Of a stretch of DNA of 10,573 nt, positions 5,883-10,573 are shown one piece after another. This stretch comes from Spirochaetaceae bacterium (GTDB lineage Bacteria; Spirochaetota; Spirochaetia; Treponematales; Breznakiellaceae): assembly GCA_031275595.1 (NCBI GenBank), contig JAISOO010000159.1, positions 1 to 10,573 on the forward strand. The letters are read 5' to 3'. Made by a program: the position numbers and the translations under genes. Each line of letters opens with the position of its first letter. The stretch's first letter is position 1. The notes under the pieces were generated by a model. The model saw only the letters and a list, made by a program, of their open reading frames with translations, was not told the DNA's origin and made no database searches.

Positions 5883-7150
5883 AACGGGGCTTAGCGGCGG
5901 TTTTTGGGCTCTGCGCCCTTTTTCCCCTGGCCGCCCAGGTAGGCATAGAACTCCACGGCTCGGTGGAAACCTTCGGCGCCTTCTCCTTCTCCCAAGACTT
6001 CGATCTGACCGATTCCCGCGCCTCCTTTACCGGGGAAGTGTCGGCCTGCGCTGACCGGGCTTCGGCCTTTGTTTCCCTTTCCGCGGAGTATAACGGCGCG
6101 AGCCCCGACCGCAGCGGTTTTTCCCTGGGGGAAGCCTGGGTGGATTGGAACGCCGGGGGCTTTAACCTCCGGCTGGGACGGCAGCTCCTTTCCTGGGGTA
6201 CCGCCGACGGCCTTATCCTTACCGATGTGGTCTGTCCCCCAAACCTTACCGCCTACGCGGGGCTCGATTTTGCCGGAAGCCGCCTGGCGGTGGACGGCGT
6301 CAAACTGCGGTACTCCTTTCCGGTCCTTGCCGTCGAGGGCGTATGGCTTCCCCTTTTTACCCCCGCCCGCCTTCCCGGGGATCCCCGAAATCCGCTGCAC
6401 GAAATTTTTTATCCCCCCTCGGTCGACATGAACGGAAGAATTCCGGTTTTTATGGCGGATGCCGCCCCGCCCTGGAGCATCGCCGATGGGGAATACGGCC
6501 TTCGGGTTTCCTGGTATACCCCGGCCCTGGATTTTTCTTGCATGGCTTTTTACGGCTGGAACGATATTCCCTATACGGAAAAAAAATTGATCCCCCCGGG
6601 AATTGAACTTACCCCGGGGTACGGGAGGACCGTTACCGCCGGGGCGGACGCCGGCATCCCCCTGGGGGATTTCCTCCTGCGGCTGGAGGCGGCCTGGACC
6701 GGAGGCGGCCGCTATGACCCTCCGGCCGGGGAAACGGCGGCGGCGCTGCGTGGGGGGCAGATCGGCGATCCCGTGGTCAGGCATAACCTCAAAGCCCTGG
6801 CGGGCATTGACTGGAACCCCTCGGGCTGGACCCTTTCCGCCCAATACTATGAGGATCTCCTCCCGGACGCCCGCGGCGGCGGAACAGCGCGGCCCTGGCG
6901 GAAAAACGGGATCAGCCTGCGGATTGCCAAGGGCTTTTTTCGGGAAACCCTGCATATTTCGGCCTGGGGTTATCTGGACCTGGCCGATTTCGATACTGCC
7001 GGCAGCCTGTCCGCCGATTACGCCCTGACCGACGCCTTGAGCCTCTCCTGGGGGACCGACTTTTTTACCGGCGGTATTGATAACCGGGGAAGCTACGCGG
7101 CCTATAGGGAGCTCAGCTGCGGATGGTTCAGGGGTATTTTCCGGTTCTGA
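5879..7150 (+). CDS. Outer-membrane beta-barrel protein (DUF1302-like)
   Basis: This is a 423-residue secreted protein. Residues 1-19 are a signal peptide ending PLAA-Q. The body alternates polar and hydrophobic residues, is rich in aromatic and glycine residues, and ends GIFRF with the terminal phenylalanine typical of Bam-inserted barrels. A segment at about 97-130 (LRLGRQLLSWGTADGLILTD, then PPNLTAYAGLDF) resembles the RxGRQxxxWG...D motif of DUF1302/alginate-export-like barrels. Proteobacterial clusters pair an RND exporter with a LolA-fold DUF1329 protein and a DUF1302 barrel. The same three roles and their adjacency here suggest this is the outer-membrane end of the pathway. Start ATG 5879 overlaps the previous stop (ATGA), and the ribosome site is weak, so translational coupling is likely. 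The exact family is uncertain; the barrel and operon roles are firmer. Confidence 0.75.
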   Translation: MKRGLAAVFGLCALFPLAAQVGIELHGSVETFGAFSFSQDFDLTDSRASFTGEVSACADRASAFVSLSAEYNGASPDRSGFSLGEAWVDWNAGGFNLRLGRQLLSWGTADGLILTDVVCPPNLTAYAGLDFAGSRLAVDGVKLRYSFPVLAVEGVWLPLFTPARLPGDPRNPLHEIFYPPSVDMNGRIPVFMADAAPPWSIADGEYGLRVSWYTPALDFSCMAFYGWNDIPYTEKKLIPPGIELTPGYGRTVTAGADAGIPLGDFLLRLEAAWTGGGRYDPPAGETAAALRGGQIGDPVVRHNLKALAGIDWNPSGWTLSAQYYEDLLPDARGGGTARPWRKNGISLRIAKGFFRETLHISAWGYLDLADFDTAGSLSADYALTDALSLSWGTDFFTGGIDNRGSYAAYRELSCGWFRGIFRF

Positions 7151-7326
7151 AAGGTACCGCGCGGAGAGGAACTGCCGGCCCCTCAAGGCACTTCCCATCC
7201 CGCTTTATATGCCTGGCTGCCTGTGCGATTTACTCAAGACGGCGGGCCGTTTCTTGAAGGGCTTTACGAGCGGCCCATAGATATGCATAACCAGGAGAAG
7301 CAACGCGGGCGCGGCATGACCGGATC

Positions 7327-7488
7327 TTACGGAGGGGCAAGGCGGCGGTATTCTTTGAGCAGCTTTACCGCTTCCGTCGGCCGGTAAGCAGCGTAACCAT
7401 GGATACCCGGAGGCACGGCCTTTTCCCCGGGAGACGCGCGGTATTGATTTGGCGGCCGGCCGGTCAATGCTTTGAACACCCGGTAATT
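7327..7488 (-). pseudogene. 3' remnant of an AraC-family transcriptional regulator
   Basis: Read on the minus strand, a frame entering at 7488 encodes NYRVFKALTGRPPNQYR, then about 35 more residues ending LLKEYRRLAPP and a TAA stop at 7329-7327. The string RVFKALTGRPPNQYR matches the end of the AraC helix-turn-helix domain (consensus FSRVFKxxTGxSPxxYR). An in-frame TAA at 7497-7495 and loss of all upstream AraC sequence show the gene is broken. The break lies where the transposase fragment begins on the other strand. It may once have regulated the sugar transporter next door. The assignment rests on one motif. Confidence 0.55.
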
Positions 7489-7607
7489 GGGGCATTAAGA
7501 ACTCCCGCCATTATGTGCTTGATGTGGCCTTTGGCGGGGACGCCTGCCGGATACAGAGCGGTAACGCGCCTGAGAACCAGAAGATGCTTTTCCCCTTTGT
7601 GGAGTGA
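7482..7607 (+). mobile_element. Degenerate C-terminal fragment of an ISAs1-family transposase
   Basis: The frame from 7482 reads GNWGIKN, then YVLDVAFGGDACRIQSGNAPEN, and ends at TGA 7605-7607. This matches the C-terminal catalytic block of ISAs1/H-repeat transposases (HWGIEN..LHW.LDV.F.ED..RIR.GNAPEN). The acidic residue expected in WGIEN is K here, and the LHW tryptophan is Y. A TGA lies three codons upstream (7473-7475), and the sequence after NAPEN no longer matches. It is an inactive relic. I see no terminal inverted repeats or target duplication. Confidence 0.75.
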
Positions 7608-7654
7608 GATCAACCAGGAAAGGGATTTTTTTACCTTTTTCATAGAAAAAAGAC

Positions 7655-7683
7655 TATACAAAACAAAAAAAACAGTTTATACT
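7655..7683 (+). promoter_or_regulatory. Putative promoter of the sugar ABC transporter
   Basis: TATACA (7655-7660, 4 of 6 for -35), a 17-base A-rich spacer and TATACT (7678-7683, 5 of 6 for -10) lie about 90 bases before the first gene. The surrounding DNA is strikingly AT-rich for this window. No clear LacI-type or other operator is visible in the leader. Confidence 0.5.
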
Positions 7684-7769
7684 ATTCTTAATCTGGGGAA
7701 TTTTCGGAACTCTCCGGTCAGATTTCCAGAGGTTTCGGCAAATGGTATAGGTAACAGGGGTTTTATCGG

Positions 7770-9284
7770 ATGAGTGATTTCCTTGTACAAATGGAAGGAA
7801 TAGAAAAGAGTTTTCCAGGGGTACATGCACTGAGCAATTGCTGTTTTGAACTACTCCGCGGGGAAGTTCATGGATTGGTCGGTGAAAACGGCGCGGGAAA
7901 GTCAACCTTGATGAAAGTGCTTTCCGGTATTTATGGGAAAGACGCTGGAACTATCAGGGTCCGAAACGAAATCGTGGAAGTTCATAATACCAAACAGGCT
8001 CAAAATTTGGGGATTAGTATTATCCATCAGGAATTAAATCTGATGAAGCATCTTACCGCGGCTCAGAATATTTTCATGGGCCGGGAACAGAAACGGGGGA
8101 TGCCGTTTCTCGTGGATGATACGGAGATCAATCATAAGGCCGAGGAATTGTTTAAACTGATTAATCTCCGTCTTGATCCCCGTATTAAGGTATCGGGGCT
8201 CACGGTCGCCCAGCAACAAATGATCGAAATCGCCAAGGCCCTTTCTTTTAACATGGACGTGCTTATCATGGACGAACCGACCTCGGCCTTAAGCGACACT
8301 GAAATAGAAGAACTTTTTAAGGTTATACGGAATCTGCGGAACCAGGGTAAGGGGATTGTGTATATTTCTCACCGCATGGATGAACTGCACCATATTTGCG
8401 ACCGGGTTACGGTTATGCGGGATGGCCGCTATATCGCTACTACGCCTATAAAGGATATTACCACCGAACAGATCATTGCCCAGATGGTGGGACGGGAAAT
8501 TTATGAAAGCCATCATCCCCACGGGGATACTTCAAAAAACGAAGTGGTCATGGAAATTAAGGGTCTTACCCGGGGACGGGCGGTGCAGGATGTATCCTTT
8601 CAACTCCACAAAGGAGAAATTCTCGGGTTTGCGGGACTTATGGGTGCCGGAAGAACCGAGACCATGCGGCTTATCTTTGGGGCGGATCCCCTGGAGCGGG
8701 GAGAGATCTTTGTCAAAGGGGAGCAGGTGCTCATCAGGCAGCCGAAGGATGCTGTGCGTTACGGTATCGGGTATCTTTCGGAGGACCGCAAGCGTTTCGG
8801 CCTCGCCCTGGGTATGTCCGTAAAGGTTAATACCGTCATGGCTTCCCTCAAAGACTTCTTAAAACCCCTGGGGGTACTCGATGAGGCAAAATCGAAAAAA
8901 GTAGCCCAGGAGTACATAGAACGGCTTAACACGAGAACTCCCAGTGTGGAACAGCTGGCAAAGAATCTTTCCGGCGGCAATCAACAGAAGGTCGTCGTAG
9001 GAAAATGGCTGGTCCGTAACAGTGACATCCTTATCTTCGATGAGCCGACCCGGGGTATTGACGTGGGTGCCAAGAGCGAGATTTATAAGCTGCTCAATGA
9101 GCTGGCGGACCAGGGAAAATCCATCATCATGATATCTTCTGAACTGCCGGAGATTCTGCGCATGAGCCACCGTATCGTGGTAATGTGCGAAGGCCGAATA
9201 ACCGCCACGTTAAGTGCCGAGGAAAGTTCTCAGGAAAAGATAATGTATTACGCAACGTTGCGTAATAATGCCCTTTCGGCTTAA
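7770..9284 (+). CDS. rbsA: Sugar ABC importer, double ATP-binding subunit (RbsA/MglA type)
   Basis: This 504-residue cytoplasmic ATPase has two fused nucleotide-binding domains, the length and plan of RbsA/MglA/XylG (carbohydrate uptake family 2). The first domain has Walker A GENGAGKST (38-46), Q87, an atypical signature SGLTVAQQQ (142-150), Walker B VLIMDEP (164-170) and H201. The second has the degenerate Walker A GLMGAGRTE (289-297) typical of this family, canonical signature LSGGNQQK (400-407), Walker B ILIFDEP (420-426) and serine in place of the switch histidine (ISSELPE, 455-461). ATG 7770 follows AGGGG (7756-7760) at nine bases. The permease follows after 28 bases. The ribose symbol reflects family resemblance and A-C-B order; galactose, xylose or autoinducer-2-like substrates are possible. 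Confidence 0.93.
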   Translation: MSDFLVQMEGIEKSFPGVHALSNCCFELLRGEVHGLVGENGAGKSTLMKVLSGIYGKDAGTIRVRNEIVEVHNTKQAQNLGISIIHQELNLMKHLTAAQNIFMGREQKRGMPFLVDDTEINHKAEELFKLINLRLDPRIKVSGLTVAQQQMIEIAKALSFNMDVLIMDEPTSALSDTEIEELFKVIRNLRNQGKGIVYISHRMDELHHICDRVTVMRDGRYIATTPIKDITTEQIIAQMVGREIYESHHPHGDTSKNEVVMEIKGLTRGRAVQDVSFQLHKGEILGFAGLMGAGRTETMRLIFGADPLERGEIFVKGEQVLIRQPKDAVRYGIGYLSEDRKRFGLALGMSVKVNTVMASLKDFLKPLGVLDEAKSKKVAQEYIERLNTRTPSVEQLAKNLSGGNQQKVVVGKWLVRNSDILIFDEPTRGIDVGAKSEIYKLLNELADQGKSIIMISSELPEILRMSHRIVVMCEGRITATLSAEESSQEKIMYYATLRNNALSA

Positions 9285-9312
9285 CTTTAAGAACAGGCAG
9301 GAATAGGATAGT

Positions 9313-10278
9313 ATGGCAAAGAATATAATTTTAGGCAAACAAATCAATTCTAAAGCAATTCAGACACTACTTGCTTTTACCGCCCTTATTTTATTGATCG
9401 TCATCTTTTCTGTTTTGTCTCCCAACTTTCTGACCTACAGTAATTTAGTTACCATTTTGCTGATGACCGCCGTGAACGGTATTCTGGCGGTGGGAATCAC
9501 CTTTATTATCGTAACCGGTGGCATAGACCTGTCCATCGGAACGGTTATGACCTTCTGCTCGGTTATGGCCGGGGTCTTTATTACCATGCTGGGGTTGCCT
9601 ATCTTCGCGGGAATCATCGCGGCTGTTATTGCCGGTGCCCTGTGCGGGTTTGTCAATGGCGTGAGTATTGCCAAGCTCAAGCTCCCCCCCTTTATCGCTA
9701 CCCTGGGGATGATGAATATTACCAAGGGGCTTAACCTCATCGTTTCAGGCACCAAACCGGTTTACTTTTCCGATGCCCCGGCCTTTGGGACTATCGCTAC
9801 AAAACCGATTCTGGGAATTCCCCTGGGGGTCCTTATATTTTTCGGCGCCGCGTTGATAGCCTCGTTTATCCTCTCCAAAACCATCATGGGTCGGTATACC
9901 TTTGCTATCGGCTCCAATGAAGAAGCCGCGAAACTTTCGGGAATCAATACCGATGTGTGGAAAATCGCCATTTATTCCATGGGCGGCGCCTTTTTTGGTA
10001 TTGCGGGAATCGTCATGGCCAGCCGGCTGAACTCCGCTCAGCCCGCCTTGGGCCCCGGCTACGAGATGGACGCCATCGCGGCGGCGGTTATCGGCGGGGC
10101 CTCCATGTCGGGAGGTGAGGGAAGCATCCTCGGAACGGTGATCGGCGCTTTTATCATCACGGTCCTTACCAACGGACTGCGGATACTTTCGGTGCCCCAG
10201 GAATGGCAGATGGTAGTGACCGGCCTTATTGTTATAGGCGCGGTTTATATCGATATAGCCCGGCGAAAAATAAAATGA
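9313..10278 (+). CDS. rbsC: Sugar ABC importer permease (RbsC type)
   Basis: This 321-residue inner-membrane permease has the size of E. coli RbsC and multiple hydrophobic helices from about residue 17 to the end. Family landmarks are GGIDLSIG (69-76), PPFIATLG (125-132), the ATPase-contact loop GRYTFAIGSNEEAAKLSGI (193-211) and the C-terminal block LGPGYEMDAIAAAVIGG (226-242). It pairs with the double ATPase upstream and should form a homodimeric channel for a pentose or hexose delivered by the binding protein downstream. ATG 9313 is preceded by AGGAA (9299-9303). There is no cysteine or charge anomaly and no truncation. Substrate cannot be read from the permease alone. Confidence 0.93.
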   Translation: MAKNIILGKQINSKAIQTLLAFTALILLIVIFSVLSPNFLTYSNLVTILLMTAVNGILAVGITFIIVTGGIDLSIGTVMTFCSVMAGVFITMLGLPIFAGIIAAVIAGALCGFVNGVSIAKLKLPPFIATLGMMNITKGLNLIVSGTKPVYFSDAPAFGTIATKPILGIPLGVLIFFGAALIASFILSKTIMGRYTFAIGSNEEAAKLSGINTDVWKIAIYSMGGAFFGIAGIVMASRLNSAQPALGPGYEMDAIAAAVIGGASMSGGEGSILGTVIGAFIITVLTNGLRILSVPQEWQMVVTGLIVIGAVYIDIARRKIK

Positions 10279-10304
10279 CGCTGCTTTAGCGTACCCGAGG
10301 GGCT

Positions 10305-10329
10305 TTCCTAGAACTTCAGTTTTTGGGAA
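10305..10329 (+). repeat. Hairpin repeat B, copy 3, in the rbsC-binding-protein gap
   Basis: The stem runs 10305-10314 with 10319-10329, with loop TTCA (10315-10318) and a bulged T at 10324. The two arm differences from copy 1 (C to T at 10309, A to G at 10311) both become G-U pairs in + strand RNA. It lies 26 bases after the permease stop and could protect the upstream message or help set different levels for the membrane and binding-protein genes. No T-run follows. Confidence 0.75.
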
Positions 10330-10399
10330 TGGCTCCGTATTTAAAAACATTTCAAAAAGGCCGATTTAAGGTATGGTATCATCAATAGCCTTTTGGTTG

Positions 10400-10436
10400 T
10401 TGAAAATATAAAAATTGCCATGTTAAATCATGGTAA
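10400..10436 (+). promoter_or_regulatory. Possible internal promoter with overlapping palindrome before the binding-protein gene
   Basis: TTGAAA (10400-10405, 5 of 6 for -35) and TTAAAT (10423-10428, 4 of 6 for -10) are 17 bases apart. The -10 forms the centre of an inverted repeat with arms TTGCCATG (10415-10422) and CATGGTAA (10429-10436), eight pairs with one G-T. A protein bound there would hide the -10, or in RNA the hairpin would sit four bases before AGGAGG. A separate promoter for the binding-protein gene is plausible because that subunit is usually needed in excess. Confidence 0.4.
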
Positions 10437-10451
10437 CAGCAGGAGGATGTT

Positions 10452-10573
10452 ATGAAAAAATTGTTTTTAGTGGTTCTGTGCCTTATGGTCGCAGTTTCCG
10501 GTATGGTATTCGCCAGAGGCGGAGCCCAGGGGGGGGGGGGGGGGGCCCGGGCCGGGGGCGGAAACAAAAAGTT
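10452..10573 (+). CDS. Start of secreted (sugar-)binding protein, cut by window end
   Basis: Only about 40 residues are visible. ATG 10452 has AGGAGG (10441-10446) five bases upstream. Residues 1-21 (MKKLFLVVLCLMVAVSGMVFA) are a Sec signal peptide with a clean VFA cleavage site, followed by a glycine-rich stretch coded by a G homopolymer. The position after the ATPase and permease makes it the expected periplasmic substrate-binding subunit (RbsB-like). The mature domain lies outside the window, so the family is inferred from context only. The glycine-rich segment may be artefactual. Confidence 0.7.
   Translation, partial: MKKLFLVVLCLMVAVSGMVFARGGAQGGGGGARAGGGNKK
10529..10545 (+). repeat. Run of 17 G inside the binding-protein coding sequence
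   Basis: Seventeen consecutive G encode five glycines just after the predicted signal-peptide cleavage site, followed by more G/C-only sequence to about 10560. The reading frame is open at this length; a change of one or two bases would shift it. It is the only such tract in the window and lies within 50 bases of the window end. Confidence 0.9.

Larger units (their letters stand above)
7151..7769. other. Gene-poor interval with two gene remnants and a promoter
   Basis: Positions 7151-7326 show nothing convincing. The + frame stays open from 7151 to 7386 in line with the barrel gene, but it has no start signal, its codon use is unlike its neighbours, and it runs antisense into the regulator remnant. 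Positions 7327-7488 hold the AraC-type remnant and 7482-7607 the transposase remnant. From about 7610 the DNA turns AT-rich and carries the promoter of the sugar transporter. Confidence 0.65.

Noticed and set aside
5891..7198. Long minus-strand open frame across the barrel gene
   Set aside because: Low-complexity G/P/R-rich translation typical of an antisense shadow; the + strand has a signal peptide and barrel features.
7151..7386. Open + strand frame of 78 codons right after the barrel stop
   Set aside because: No start or ribosome site, codon use unlike its neighbours, no recognisable motif, and it runs antisense to the AraC remnant.
1..10573. CRISPR arrays, tRNA or rRNA genes
   Set aside because: No regularly spaced repeats, and no recognisable tRNA or rRNA sequence was seen by eye; a covariance search would be needed to exclude short RNAs fully.

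Overview
The window reads as chromosomal DNA from a Treponema-like spirochete. This is an inference from gene style, namely Sec signal peptides of the treponemal sugar-binding-protein type, an envelope-export gene set suited to a double-membraned cell, and strong AGGAGG-type ribosome sites. No rRNA or marker gene is present to prove it. All intact genes lie on the + strand. The left two thirds (to about 7150) are clearly GC-rich with G/C-ending codons. The sugar-transporter block on the right is visibly less GC-biased.

Layout. Positions 1-439 are a gene-free control region with two dispersed structured repeats (families A and B), a sigma-70-type promoter and a leader with hairpins. It feeds a fused permease/ATPase ABC exporter (440-2200). 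Positions 2201-2637 repeat the same plan: element A, element B, then a strong promoter flanked by two matching 16-bp imperfect palindromes. This drives a three-gene operon: an RND/MMPL-type inner-membrane exporter (2638-4995), a LolA-like periplasmic outer-membrane lipoprotein-sorting protein (5094-5882) and an outer-membrane beta-barrel protein (5879-7150). Together these could form a trans-envelope lipid or lipoprotein export route. A weaker copy of the palindrome sits just after the ABC exporter promoter, so the exporter and the operon may share one repressor.

Positions 7151-7769 are a gene graveyard. They hold the 3' end of an AraC-family regulator (minus strand) abutting a fragment of an ISAs1-family transposase (plus strand), followed by an AT-rich promoter. 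Then comes a ribose-type sugar ABC importer in A-C-B order: the double ATPase (7770-9284), the permease (9313-10278) and the first codons of a secreted substrate-binding protein (10452 to the window end). The permease and binding-protein genes are separated by a third B hairpin and a palindromic promoter-like segment. The binding-protein start contains a run of 17 G in its coding sequence, which is either a phase-variable tract or an assembly artefact.

The most novel material is the pair of repeat families. Differences between copies preserve base pairing through G-U wobble on the + strand RNA. The candidate operator shared by two envelope-export transcription units is the next most interesting item.
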